Assembly: GCF_025024155.1 (NCBI RefSeq)
Contig: NW_026251754.1
Location: forward strand, 124,001-188,000
Origin: Gamsiella multidivaricata
Taxonomy: Eukaryota > Mortierellomycota > Mortierellomycetes > Mortierellales > Mortierellaceae
Direction of reading: 5' to 3'
DNA: 64,000 nucleotides
This document shows, piece after piece, positions 10,404-22,530 of the stretch. Below the pieces are notes generated by a model. The model was not told the DNA's origin. It worked only from the letters and a program-made list of their open reading frames with translations, and ran no database searches. The translations under genes and the position numbers were made by a program. Each line of letters begins with the position of its first letter. Positions within the stretch are counted from its first letter, which is position 1.

Positions 10404-12372
10404 TATTAATTCCTGAGTAGTCGGCCGGTTGCATTTTCTTAGCGGGTGTAGGTGGTAGCGGATGGTGGGGCGGTCCGGAGTTCGACGCTACAAGTTGCCA
10501 CGCAGCAAGAAGTGAGCTCATGTTGCTCTGTGGTGTTGGAAAGGCTCCAGGTTGTTTGGCCTTGTCCAAAAGCTGCTGGAGAGTCATCTGTGTCGGGTCC
10601 TGGTCATTTATCTTTTGAGTTAGTGCCGTTGTCTTTGATGTCATAGCGGGAGCGGTTGTTCGTTCCTTAGACGATCGTCCTGTTGTCGTTGCTGTAGCTG
10701 CCTGAGCAGGCCGGGTTTCCTTTGCTTGCGGTGCTTGAAACGTCTGTGCGAGGGTGCTACAAACAATCTTCATCATCTCCTGCATACAGTGCATCATGGT
10801 CTTGAACTGGGCCTCAGCTCTCTCTCGGTCCTGACGCATTTGCTCCAGGATCGCGGCAATAACATCTGTGTTTGTGTTGAGCGTCGTCTCCTCCACAATG
10901 GCGCCACTGGTGCCTGCGTTGGTTGATGCAGCCTGTGCGGGTTGCTTCTGAGCGTTGGTGCTGGCGACTTTGGCGTACGACCGCGAAGAACTCACTCGCA
11001 GCGGCTGTCCTTGACTGTATTTCCTCACCGCCTCCACATGAAGATATCGTTCCTTGTTCTCGGTACGCGTCGTACAATCGGCTCTGAGATGCCTACTCGA
11101 ACCACATGAGTAACAAACTTTGTGGCCAGTCTTGCACCACTCCAAAATCCTGTCTCCTAGCTTGATAGGATTGGCTGTTGCAGTTCTCATGTCTTCTTCA
11201 GAATTGAAGTAAACATACGCCTCTCGTCGGTATTTTATTTGATTATCCACAAATACTTTGGGTATATCAATGTAAATAGCCTTCAGTTCCAACAAATCCG
11301 AGAGATCGAGGGGGCTCGTCTGAGAAGGCAAGCCCGCCAGTTTGCATACATGCCTCGTGTTCCATTGCAATGACACGGCACCAAGGCGACCCAAACGAGC
11401 GTGTTCATTGCCCACAAAGAGAGAGGTAGTGCCCTCTTCTACCAATTTCTCAATGCCCGCTTGGGACGTGAAACGCACTGCAAGGGTTACCTTGATACCG
11501 CGGCTGCAAATGTGACGCGAAATGTCCTCGATCTCTCCATATTTCTGCAATGACAAACGGACCAGCGTGTCCGTTATGCGTGGGGGAAGTCCGCACACCT
11601 CCACTGTTCGTCGACGGCGGTCCTGACTCCAGTCGTCATTCGCGCGGCGGAAGATGAAAGCGCGGGCTCCGTCCGCATTCTCAGTCCTCATTTTTAGCAG
11701 CTCCTGAACTTGAGCCTCTGTCTCCACTGACACCGAATAAAGATGTTCGCCATCGAATTTCTTTGTCTTGATCCTTGCCAAAACACTGACCTCGGCCGCC
11801 TTCAGCATCCCCATCAGGTCCTCCCGCTTTTCTTCAGTTGTTTCGCCACGCAGAGAAGATAGAGGGACCAGAACCCTGTTGAACTTCTCGCGGGTGCGTC
11901 GAATCACTTGGAAACTACCTGGGTCGTCTTCGTCGATATCCTCGACGATGTCATCGAAACGCACACTCTCCTCTGGATGATCCCCGGCAATGGCTTCAGT
12001 AGAGCCTTCGCCATTGGCAGCATCCTCTCCTGGATCCTTGATCTCAGTCGCCTCAACGCTCTGAGTGTGCTCAGCTTCGTCCATGGTTACTTCCATGTCC
12101 TCAGCCCCGTCGTTAACAGCCCTGCCCGAGGAGGAAACAACTGGGTGTGGGGGTGGAGTGCTTACCAAAAGTCCATGCTCATCTCGAGCGATGGTCCGAC
12201 GTGCCAATGAGATCACTGCATTTCCCTCATCTGCATTTCTGTTGGTCTGCTTCATCTTGCTCTTGCCTTTCGGACCGGAACCGTCAAACGAAAGGCCTGC
12301 TGCTGCTGTCACCTTTGCCTGTTCCGCCGTGCGAGCAGCCTTGACTACCTGCTGGCGGGTTTGTGCAACCAT
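10396..12372 (-). CDS. LINE ORF1 protein (RRM-like, CCHC zinc knuckle)
   Basis: Uninterrupted 658-codon ORF. An acidic low-complexity N-terminal third (about residues 85-160) is followed by an RRM-like block starting RTVEVCGLPPRITD (~260), a second RRM-like block starting HVCKLAGLPSQTS (~345), and a zinc knuckle CYSCGSSRHLRADC (CX2CX4HX4C, ~residue 420-435). The Gln/Ala/Thr-rich tail includes a helix with AILEQMRQDRERAEAQFKTM. ORF1 proteins of this type bind the element RNA and form the RNP with ORF2. Its stop codon overlaps the ORF2 start by eight bases (ATGAATAA). It is intact although ORF2 is broken. Confidence 0.85.
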   Translation of the reverse strand: MVAQTRQQVVKAARTAEQAKVTAAAGLSFDGSGPKGKSKMKQTNRNADEGNAVISLARRTIARDEHGLLVSTPPPHPVVSSSGRAVNDGAEDMEVTMDEAEHTQSVEATEIKDPGEDAANGEGSTEAIAGDHPEESVRFDDIVEDIDEDDPGSFQVIRRTREKFNRVLVPLSSLRGETTEEKREDLMGMLKAAEVSVLARIKTKKFDGEHLYSVSVETEAQVQELLKMRTENADGARAFIFRRANDDWSQDRRRRTVEVCGLPPRITDTLVRLSLQKYGEIEDISRHICSRGIKVTLAVRFTSQAGIEKLVEEGTTSLFVGNEHARLGRLGAVSLQWNTRHVCKLAGLPSQTSPLDLSDLLELKAIYIDIPKVFVDNQIKYRREAYVYFNSEEDMRTATANPIKLGDRILEWCKTGHKVCYSCGSSRHLRADCTTRTENKERYLHVEAVRKYSQGQPLRVSSSRSYAKVASTNAQKQPAQAASTNAGTSGAIVEETTLNTNTDVIAAILEQMRQDRERAEAQFKTMMHCMQEMMKIVCSTLAQTFQAPQAKETRPAQAATATTTGRSSKERTTAPAMTSKTTALTQKINDQDPTQMTLQQLLDKAKQPGAFPTPQSNMSSLLAAWQLVASNSGPPHHPLPPTPAKKMQPADYSGINNE

Positions 12373-12560
12373 TGGTTAACAACGAGAACGAAGGGGGTGT
12401 AGGGAGTGTGGGTGTGTATGTATGTGTATTTATTGTTCGTCGAAGTTACTATGCTCCTCGTGGGATGAAGGAAAGGTACAATCAAAAATAGGAAGGGGAG
12501 TGTCAAAGATTTGTATCTCTGTGATTGAACCGTGGTCACATGTACGAGGCCAGCTATAGA

Positions 12561-13390
12561 CATCTATGAAGAGGACGCGTGTCTAGACTAGTCTGTTAGT
12601 CTTGTCTAGTCCTAGTCCTAGTCATACTCTTGTCCCTAGGCCCACCTTGCCGAGCTCTTCCACGAAAAACTCTTACAGGCTTCATGAATCACCTGCTAAT
12701 TTTAAATTTCAAATATCGAAAGGAATGAATCCATTGCGAGCGACATTTATTGAACAGGGTGTTGCAATTAGTAGAGTAACCTTGTTGTCAAGATCTGCTA
12801 AGGTTAAGCCGATGGCCCCCCTTTGCCCTCGGAAGGCCTCGCTTCTACCGTATCTCAGTCCGGTCCGGAGTTCGCACAATTGAACAGATAAACGTTTCTT
12901 GCACTTCCATCTTTCCCAGGTCGCTGCACGAACCATGTCTGAGTCGCATCAAGAGCACAGCCCTCCTTAAGCTTATTTTGATCCAGCTCAACTAAGCTTG
13001 AACCAAATGACCAATAATGTTAGAGTTCAGGGAAAAAAAAGGTTTATTGTCTAGTGGGCTTATATGTGTGACTGTGTCAGATGGGTTTCTTTGCGGGCAG
13101 AGTCGAATAACATGAAGATCCAAGCTTATTATCCGAGGGTCAGAACCATACATATGTCCCATCTTTTTTCTTTCTCCCCCTGGTTCACTTTTGCGAAGAT
13201 AGTAGACACTCACGGTGCAAGAACAGGATTTATTTCAATAAAGAAGACAATACGTGTATAGTCCTGACCCCAAAGGATAATAGGCTTAACAACATAGCGC
13301 CGATGCTCTGAAGTTTATTGCTAGTCTAAGTTACAGCAAAAAAAAAAAGCAGACAAAATCAAACGACACTGCCCGAGAGGATATGGCATT
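12561..13390. other. Intergenic, no gene seen
   Basis: Contains a short 'tagtc' run (about 12580-12625) and AT-rich DNA with AATAAA-like sites that could serve the carboxypeptidase gene to its right (minus strand). No supported ORF. Confidence 0.45.
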
Positions 13391-15229
13391 TTACAGATCA
13401 TAGATCCTGGCATACTTGTCAGTCAATTCCCGGAGATAGAGCGAGCTGTCCAAAGGTCTGCCGGTCAAGTTATAAATGAGATCTTCACCCGACTCTGACA
13501 ATGAGCCCTGTTCGTGAATGTTCTTGTTCAACCAATGTCTCAGGACGTGGAATTCGCCCTTGGCCAGATGGTCCTCCAAATTGGGGATCGCCTCCTTGGC
13601 GGCATCGAAAATCTGGACTGCATAGATGGATCCCAAAGTATAGGTGGGGAAGTAGCCAATGTAGCCAATTGCCCAGTGAATGTCCTGCAAACATCCTAAG
13701 CGATCCTCCGTGACATCCAAACCGAGGTACTCCTTCATCTTGGCGTTCCAGATCCTTGGGACATCGGCAACGGAAATGTCGCCCTCCACCAGAGCCTTCT
13801 CGATCTCATATCGCAGAATGACGTGTAAGGGATAGGTTACCTCGTCGGCCTCAACGCGGATGAAGCCAGGATCAACTCTGTTGAATGCGTTGTAGAACTG
13901 CTCCAAGGAGGCAGATTGGAGATTCTCATGGGAGGATCCTGAGAACTGGGCCTTGAGGTGAGGAAGAGCATATGTCCAGAAGGGCTTGTTTAAACCAACC
14001 ATGCGTTCCCTATGATGGTTGTGATGGTTGAAAATTCATCTTAGAGTCGAGTACATTTGAGCTTGGTAGGGCATTTAGAGTTTTTCTGCCATGGACTTCA
14101 ACTCACCAGAGCAAAGACTGAGACTCGTGGATGCCCAATGAAAGGGACTGGGAGACAGGGAGGTTGTCGTACTCCTTGTTGCGTCCCTGCTCGTAGAGAG
14201 AATGACCAGTCTCGTGGATAGTACCTGTGATGCCCTCCTGAAAGTTGTCGATGATGTAGCGTGTGGTCATACGAACATCCGTAGGGTGAGCGCCACCGGA
14301 GAAGGGGTGAGTCGAGACATCGAGACGACCGGCTTCAGTGTCAAACCCAATCTCTTTGGAGATACGGGTCGAGAACTCGACCTGCTTCTGAATATCCCAA
14401 TCACCCTGGATAAAACTTCTGTCGTGGTGAAATTCCTTGGCCTTGATCTTGGCAATCAAGGGAATGATGCTCTTTTTCAAGTCCGCAAACAAGACCTGCA
14501 AGTGGGCGTCCTTGAATCCAGCCTCATAAGTGTTGAGCAAGACCTGGTAATAGCCTTTGTAACACTCTTCGCCCTCCTTAAGGCCCAAGCTCGCGCGAGC
14601 TTTCTTGTTGATCTTGCGGGCTTCCGCGTAGGCCCTGTCCTGAATCTTGTGTGAAGCCGCTTGGCGAAGAATCTTGATTTGCTTCTCGAGGAACGGCGCA
14701 AACTTGGAAAAGTCAGACTCCTTGCGAGCCTCTGCCCAGGCAATGACGGCTTCGGAGTTCAGGGTAGCGATGGCTTTGACAAGCTCAATAGGCAGCAATG
14801 TTTTTTCTTTGTAGGCTTTGGTAGCGAGGCGAATGTTCGCGAGCTCATAAGGGTTCAATTCCTTGTGCAGGTCCTCAGTCAACTTGCGCTTCTCGAACTC
14901 CTCAATTAGAGATCCTAAGACGGGAGAGATCTCTGCCTCGTGGGTCAAGCCAGCCAAGACGCTCAGCTGCAAAGAGAGAGCGTGTCAATTGGTAAGCGAA
15001 TTGGATGCTATGACAATTATTGAGCGAATCAGTTTTTGTGACAAATAAATACCTGTTGGGCGCGGATAGGGGCAGCCTTGGCAGGCATCATGGTCTCTTG
15101 GTCCCAGAAGAGAAGTCTAGTGATGCCCTGCAGGACGGACAGGTCCTTAAGGTGTACAGAAAGCTGGTCATAGAGCGAGCGCACAGACTCCAAGCTCAAT
15201 TCGGCAGAGGACTTTGCGAGGATGGTCAT
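13391..15229 (-). CDS. Metallocarboxypeptidase, M32 (carboxypeptidase Taq) family, three exons
   Basis: Exons 15229-15053, 14966-14107 and 14009-13391 join in frame to 551 aa (introns of 86 and 97 bp; donors GTATTT and GTGAGT, acceptors TTTGCAG and ATCATAG). The zinc motif HETGH lies in GTIHETGHSLYEQG, followed by GIHESQSLLWERMVG across the second junction, the usual M32 second-Glu region. The N-terminal LLFWDQETMMP is also characteristic. M32 enzymes remove C-terminal residues from peptides with a zinc ion and are normally cytosolic; no signal peptide is visible. Length fits the family (about 500 aa). The start MTILAKSS is the first Met in the exon, with a TATAAAT about 140 bases upstream. 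Looks intact and unrelated to the neighbouring transposons. Confidence 0.92.
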
Positions 15230-15369
15230 TATTACGGATCTGAGCAGGCACTAGCAGGGGATAGACGGGAGGATTGAGGATCGAATAGCAGGGTGTAAAC
15301 AATGAGAAGGAAAGCGAAAAAGTAGAGCACGAGTCGGTCAATCCCGCCTCAGGGTGCCTATGGGTGATA

Positions 15370-15376
15370 ATTTATA
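15370..15376 (-). promoter_or_regulatory. Putative TATA box of the M32 carboxypeptidase
   Basis: TATAAAT on the minus strand, about 140 bases before the ATG. Positional evidence only. Confidence 0.35.
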
Positions 15377-16597
15377 ATGGCAGGAGTCGTGGGAGATCTG
15401 TACACGCTCAAGTATCAACATCGGAAATGTTTGCGGCCAAAGAGAAAACTGCGGCCTGCATAAGAAGTTGCACAATGCTAGCGCATGTACCCGTGTGGCA
15501 CTGTCTGTCTCATTGCTTTTCTTTTAGCCTAGCATGAGCCGACAAAGTTACATGAGGTTAAGATATTGAGGTACCCTGAGAGAAACGACTGAGTCGAACT
15601 CAATATGTACGTAGTCGTCGAAAAAACCAATCGGACATTCTCCGTATAATTCATCGCGAGCCAGTGCATACAGCATGAGTAGACTAGCTAGATTGATGAT
15701 GCAGTTAATTTTTTCTTAGTGTTCGCTGTGGGTGCTAGCCTGTCGCACGTTCCACAAGGGCTAGGGAGAAGACGTCGCATGGAGCGGATAGAAAAGCACG
15801 CAGCGTCACTATGTTCGCTTTATACTTTTCTGTGCCCTCTGTCTGTTTCTCTCGTTCCTAGCCTACTGTCTCTTATCTCTCGTAATTCCTTCGGACTTTG
15901 ATTTCAATGCATCGTCTATCAATGACTTTTATAGTAGGAAACAAGGCTGTCGCTGCTCTCTCCATGTCTCGCTCTGATAACAGAACGTACAAGGAACACT
16001 AGTACCAGAAAAATCGGAGAAAGTTCATGGCATAGCAAGCAATGATCAGGAAATTGTGTCTTGCAAGGAGTCTGTGGCGCCATCATACCCGAGTCTTCTG
16101 TTCGATGATAGGCATCTCCGCCATAGACATGAAAGAACGCATGCGTACCAGGATTTATACCCCAGTCCTTTCAATTGAATCATAAAGCAGAATGGGTTTA
16201 GGTATGCGGCTTTATCTTTTTGTCACAGGATAGCCATGGTTGAAAGTTGAGCATATGCGCACTTGGAACAGCGAACGGAAGCAAAGCTGTACTGCTCCCA
16301 CAATCATTCAACGAAAAACAGAAATACATTAGGCCCCGTTTCGGTCTCGAGCTATGGCATCCGATTGCGACCTTTCGCGCGACATAGACGACTACGCATA
16401 GAAGGTAGATACACTTGATGAGGGGGCCCAGTGTTAAGGGCACTCTGGAGTAGAAGAAAAGTCCATATCTGTTATTGAACATAACGCTCATGATTTATCT
16501 TAGTGATTAGTCGACTATGACCACGCTTTATAAAACGCTAGCCTGAATAATGGAGTGGAGAAGTATATGAAGGTGACCCTAACTAATCCTCATAATT
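15377..16597. other. Intergenic, no gene seen
   Basis: 1.2 kb between the carboxypeptidase 5' end and the ABC transporter 3' end. Only short motif-free ORFs on both strands. Confidence 0.45.
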
Positions 16598-19500
16598 CTA
16601 GATTTCACCTGCCTGCCGAGCAAGCTGGTAGAATAAAGAGTTGGGACGTCGCAAAAGTGCTTGAGGGGACTCGAATTCTTCTACGCGACCCTTCTCCAAG
16701 ACCAGAATCTTATCTGAGTCCATAATAGTCTTGATGCGATGGGCAATGGTTAAGGTCGTGCGATCCTTGAATTCTTTACGGATGGTTGCTTGGATCAGCT
16801 CGTCCGTCTCAACATCTACGGCAGCAGTGGCCTCATCGAGGAGGAGAACCTTGGATTTCCGGAGGAGGGCTCGAGCAAGGCAGATTAATGAACGCTGGCC
16901 AACAGAGAAGTTGTCTCCATTCTGAGAGACCTTGAAGGAGAGTCCACCAGGTAGCGTCGAGATATGTTCTTTCAAATGAGCACGTTCCAAGGCCTCCCAT
17001 AGCTCTGCATCTTGCAACTCTTCAAAAGGATCCAAGTTCTCGCGCAAAGTTCCTTGAAACAATATTGGGTCTTGAGGGATGATGGCCAAATGCTGGCGAA
17101 GACGACTGAGTCCGACCGTCGAAATATCCACGCCGTCCACCCAAATTGAACCTCCATCCTCCTCGACCTCGATGTTTTCCAGATCGTTAGTCCTGGTCGC
17201 TTTTGTTGGGTCAGCATCCATATCAGCGCCGTTATCGCTAGCCTTGGCCCAATGACTATTGGCCGCCTCAATGATGCGAAAGAGAGCTAGCGTCAAGGAG
17301 GATTTACCCGCTCCAGTTCGCCCACAGATGCCTACTTTCTCGGCGGGCTGCACCTCAAATGACACGTTCTTGACGACCAAGTCAAGACCCTGGCGGTAGC
17401 GGGCGGAATAGTTCCTGAATTCAACATGGCCAGCTTGAGGCCAGCCCTCAGGCAAAATGACGTCCGTCTCCGCGGGAGCTTCGGTGTTCTTGTTAGCGTA
17501 CTCCTCAATTCTCTCAACAGCGACCAGTTGACTAGATTAGATGGAACGAGGAGCCTCAGAGAGTTGGTTCTCATATTCTACTAAGAGAAGCAACGAATCC
17601 GAACAATGTGAAAGAACTTACTTTTGTAGATTGCAGTAGCTGCGAACGAGATTGGTAGACATCTGTGTGAACGAGAGCGCATAGGACAAGGCAAGTCCGA
17701 CGTTGCCAGAGTTCAAAGAGTTTCTGCTTACTACAGCAGAGAGAGCGGCGCCCAAGACAATAACAGCGCCCAAACTATCGAGGCGGAACTGGCGAGCGAG
17801 CAATGGCGCATGTTAGCATATTAATCAATACATATTAGGTGGTGAAAGCGATTTTAAAAAGTTACCTGCAGCCATCGGTTGATCATGTAAGAGGAATACA
17901 GGGCGTTGGCAGAAATATCAGTTTTAGCGGCATTGTCGAAAATGAAGCGTTCGTTGGCTCTCAGTGCGCGGATCGTCGTCACTCCGGACAAAGTTCCCTC
18001 AAAGTGCTGATAAATCGGCGACCTGGATACAGAGTCAATTCGCTTTAGCTGGCGACTGGTCCGCATGTAGAATGTTTGCGTGAGGATATATAGGGCAGCC
18101 ACTGGAACAACTAGAGCCAGGAAAACAGGAGTTGTCGTCGCAATGACGATCATAGTTCCGAGGATGGAATCCAGGCAGAGAATAACATCGATGAAGTTCC
18201 ACGGAGCAACCTCGTCCACCGAAAAGATATCCATACTAAATCTGTTCACGATCCTTCCGAGCGGAGTCGTGTCGAAAAAGGACATAGGCAGACGCAAGAT
18301 CTTTGCCGAAAGGCGTTCATGCAAGCCTGCAGACGCGCGAAGAGCTGCGATGACCATCGCAATGTAGCTTGAGCCGATATTGATAACCATGTACGCGAAA
18401 ATGAGCGCTGCATAAACTCCAAGGAACTCTCCAATAGTGTGGCGACCTGATCCGCTAACACTTGTCCAGTATTCGAGCCAGATATTGGTTCCAATCTATG
18501 TACGAAATAGATGACCACAGGTAAGCATCTGAGATCAACCGCGGCACGCCAAAGGCTGTTTTTAAACCCTTACCTGTAGTCCCTGGCCTAAAGCAAACAG
18601 AAAGATAACCAAAAAGGAGTATCTGTATGAGGCTGCCTTAGCATAGTTCTTGTATACATTCCATGATACGCTTCCCTCTTCCATCTTCTCCTCTGCGATC
18701 AGCTCGGCCTTGTCGTCCTCTTTAACATCTGGCGTGGTCTCTCTCTCAGTTCCATCTGCATGGATGGTGTCCTCGTCCCCATTATTCTCGACTTTCTCTT
18801 CGTTCTCCTTGCGTGGTACGTCTCGTTTAACAGAAAAGTCCCTGATCAGTTGGTACAGCGAGTTCTTGGCGTTTAACAAGGTCTCGTACTTCCCGAGCTC
18901 AGCGATTTTTCCATCCTTCATCACGATGACCTGGTCAGTTTGCTCCAAGTGGTGAATGGCATGGGTGACAAGGACGCGAGCCTTGTCCTTGAGTAGGCCA
19001 GTGGGTCCGATCAAGTGCTGCCAGAGATGCTGATCGACATGTGCATCGACAGCGCTCAGAGGATCGTCAAACAGATACACATCGGCATCCTCATAGGCCG
19101 CTCGAGCCAAAGACACTCGCTGCTTCTGGCCTCCAGATAGGTTGATTCCACGCTCGCCAATCTCAGTTTGATCACCGGCTGGGAGCATTGCAATGTCCGG
19201 TAAAAGACCGCTAGCCATGAGGACGCGGTCGTAGCGGGTCTGGTCAAACGCGTTTCCGAATATGATGTTGTCTTTCAAAGTCGCATTGATGATCCAAGTC
19301 TGTTGTGGAACATATGCTAGTCTTCCATAAACCCTCACGCTTCCCTGGCGCCTGTACATATCTCCGATGATCGCATTCAGCAGGGAAGTCTTGCCTTGTC
19401 CAACTCTTCCGACAATGGCGGTCATTTCTCCGTGAGCGATGGCCAGGTTGATGTCTACCAGCGTTGGTCCGTAGTCCTTTTCGATGTGTACCTCCTTTTC

Positions 19501-21779
19501 GGGCATACGTTTTCCAGCCAGGCGCGCTTCCTTCTCCATTAGCTTGTGCTTCTTGGCCTCTTGTCTCTCACGAGCCCTCTTTTCCTTTTCGGTCTCGACC
19601 TCGGGTTCTTCTGGGTCCCACGCAAAGACACCATTTTTGATCTCGATCAAAGGCACACTTGGATCCTCTGGCAGTGTCTCGATCGCCTCAGTAGCGGTCC
19701 CGGAGAGCTCCTTAGCCAGCAGAAACTTTTGGATACGACTCGCAGAGACCTTGAGTGCAATTGTATCTCCAACGACGCGCGACATTGCTGCAATGGGAGT
19801 AGTGAGCAAGGTGAACAAGCTGATTGACACAAAGATACGCTGAGGGGTGATCTCTCCTGGGCCGAAATTGGGTCCTCCATGAGTTGCGTAGACAGCGAAG
19901 GAGACGAGGGATACGAGCAACGGTATGGACTGGAACATGATCGACATGAAGGAAAAGGTGATGCCAATCTTGCGGAGACTGACGAGCTCACGGCGACGAT
20001 ACATATTGATGCGCTGTCGGAAAGACTCGTCCCAGCCATACAGCTTTATGACTTTCATACCCGACAGCACCTCATTCGTGAGACGCACACGATCATCCGT
20101 GGCTTCCATCTTGACGGATCGTTGCTGTTGTGAAGAAAGCAGTAGGACGAAGTAATGAGCTTTCAAAATTAGCCAAAGTTACCGTTATAAAAAAATAAAT
20201 TCATGCGCTGCATTCTTTTTTTTTTTTTCTTACCTTGAAAGTAATACGAGCCAAGGCTCCATTCACAGGGCCCGCGATGAGGATGAAGGCCACGCCTACA
20301 AAGACAGACCAAGAGATCTGCTGGTAGAGCATCCAGATGGCAATACAGATCTCATAAGGTGTGGAGATAAGGTTGGGCACAGACGGGAAGGATATGTCAA
20401 ATCGTTCGGCATCAACCGACATGTGGTTGATGATCCCACCGGTCGTGAATTTTTGCTTGGAGGCCCCCGAGAGCTTGAGCGATTTGCGGTATACCATGGC
20501 TATAAGTGCTGTCCTGGCCTCGACACTCACGTTAACGGTGGAACGGAAGAACTGCTCCATGCAGACTGCATTCAAGATCGAAGCGAAGAACATGCCGCAG
20601 GCCAAGATAATGCCCAATGCAACCGGCTGAGGATTAGGGCTTTGGTAGGATTCAATGAATGAGAGCATTTCGTTCAGGAGCAGAGGGAGGACGTATGTCA
20701 ACGTCGACGCTACGATGCGAAAGAACATCATGGGGACCCAAGCCCATCCAAAGGACCCCATCACGGTCCAAAACAGATCCGGCTTTGTGCCACGAGCTTG
20801 GTGCTTGTTCACGTTTGCTTGCCATCTGTCATTGAGGCGATCGTGACTAAACTTGGCTTTGGACCGCTCAGGCATCATGTTGACGATATCCTTGGATGTC
20901 AGAGGCCTTTTGAATCCTGCACTGACAATAGGCTGCATATATTGGAAAGTCAGACGAGAGAACAGGTTGGCCTTATCGTACCGGTTGCCTCCGCTCCTGC
21001 ACTGGACATCGGTGCGTCCTCTAGGCCAGGCCTCGACAATGAAACCAAGAAGGTTGATGGCTACGAATGCGATAAATGCTTTGAATTGGTCTTGATCAGT
21101 TTGCTTGAGCAAAATCATGGTGCGGATAGTGATGGCCGAGGTGATTGTAGAAAAGATGTAGAGGGTGAAGATAGTGTTGTTTGACCGGATTTCCTGCAGG
21201 TGCTGGAAATAATTCAACATAATGGACGCCAACTGTAGCCCATAGAAAAACATAGAAAAAGGAGCGATGTAAGTTTCAAAGAGCAACAAGTAAGAAGACT
21301 GCGGCGACTGAATGCGGATATGAATATCGACATCTTCGTACCCAAGCAATAGCCATGATAATGGAACCAAACACGGTCGCGGGTGCGTAGTCGTCGTTTT
21401 TCAGGAGGGCGGCCCTGACAATCAGCGCAACGGCGCTACCGAGCATCAAAGCCTGCGAGGGCCAATAGATGACGTTGGTACGACCAAGGCGGTGCGGATG
21501 CCCTGATCTCCACATGTGGGACGTCTGGAAGACGGAGACAACGATCGCCATGAGGGCGGGAAGCCCTATAAGGATGGTGTTCTCTACGCAGAGCGTCAAG
21601 TCCGTTCGGGCGTCGCTGATAGGACCCTGTTGGTTGTTGTCAAAAAAAAGAAAGGGGAGGTGTCAGTGTCCACATTTCGATTCTACGGACTGCTTATCTA
21701 TCCACCCTTGGCTCCTCTATCGAGGGTCTCGCTCACTTACCCAGCCTTCGGCGTCATTGCAAAATGCTTCAACGCCCAT
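16598..21779 (-). CDS. ABC transporter, subfamily C (MRP-like multidrug exporter)
   Basis: Exons as read: 21779-21741 (MGVEAFCNDAEGW), 21626-20234, 20124-18574, 18495-17866, 17788-17622 and 17531-16598, with GT-AG introns of 114, 109, 78, 77 and 90 bp. The sum is 4714 nt, one base over a multiple of three. The break is near 21350, where MAIAW must pass to the frame reading YEDVDIHIRIQSPQSS. A TMD0-like N-terminus is followed by TMD1 and NBD1 (VGRVGQGKTSLLNA; INLSGGQKQRVSLARA; DVYLFDDPLSAVDAH), then TMD2 (from IGTNIWLEYW) and NBD2 (GICGRTGAGKSSLTLALF; FSVGQRSLICLARALL; KVLLLDEATAAVDVETD). About 1560-1570 aa, right for MRP proteins, which export conjugates and drugs across plasma or vacuolar membranes. 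It lies one gene away from the NRPS and could export its product; that is inference. Confidence 0.9.
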
Positions 21780-21967
21780 TGTGCTAGTCTGGCAGCCGAG
21801 CGTATCTTTGATGAGAGAGGGAACTTGTGCGGATATGCTGATGTGGCGGTCAGCTTTGCTGGTATGGACAGAGGGGCCTCAGGAACACTCAATTGAAGGA
21901 GGGAAGCTGGAAGCAAGGAGTACTGGAGGGAAAAACTCGAGGGCAGAGGGAAAATAAACACCTTTGA

Positions 21968-21974
21968 TTTTATA
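21968..21974 (-). promoter_or_regulatory. Putative TATA box of the ABCC transporter
   Basis: TATAAAA on the minus strand (context CGGTATAAAATC), about 190 bases upstream of the chosen ATG at 21779. Confidence 0.4.
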
Positions 21975-21979
21975 CCGCG

Positions 21980-22530
21980 AGTGCCTGGCTAGGGAGGCGG
22001 ACATGGTGTCCATTTTTGGGTTGCATCATTATGAGCTGCAGCACATCTTGATGCCCCTGCGCTGGACTAATTTGTTTTTGTGCGTCAATGCCCTACACTG
22101 TCCGCTCACACACTACTTCTCTATGGCAGCACAGCAGCCGCTGATTATGAGCTTGACGAACAGCGCAATTAGGAATCTTTTCCCGTCAGTTTCGGCTTTT
22201 TGTTCTCGGGTTCTACGGTCCCGGAACGTAGAATGGCCAGGATTTCCGAGATAAGCTGAGCCAGGAGCTGCTTTGTAGAGTTTCTTTAGATCGTTGCACA
22301 GCTAGAGTGAGCGTCATTTTTTGAAAAGAAAATCCTGTGAACCAGACGTTCCCATCTATAGTTTGCCGCCATGACAGAGCAGTGTCTTTTTATTGCTCAA
22401 TACAAGTCTACCAGTCATGCAGAGGCCTCAACAGCCTGGAAGATTTCCGCGGAACAGAGGTACTTTAGTACGGTATTTAATCTCTCAGCTGAAAGTGGAT
22501 ATGTATATTGACAGTGTATCTAATATCTAT
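21980..22530. other. Intergenic, no gene seen
   Basis: Between the ABCC promoter and the MFS 3' end; both genes run on the minus strand. No motif-bearing ORF. Confidence 0.45.

Larger units (their letters stand above)
4536..12560 (-). mobile_element. LINE retrotransposon with APE-type EN, RT and RNase H (Tad/I-like), near full length
   Basis: On the minus strand: ORF1 (12372-10396), then ORF2 (10403 to about 4779), then a 3' UTR of roughly 240 bases ending in a short A tail (8 Ts at 4536-4543 on the plus strand). The last ~1.15 kb is repeated almost base for base at 50153-51298, which fixes the 3' end. ORF1 with RRM-like and CCHC parts, an APE-like endonuclease, RT and an RNase H after RT are typical of Tad/I-group LINEs. 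The 5' boundary (about 12560) is not defined by any target-site duplication I could find, so it is approximate. Confidence 0.85.
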
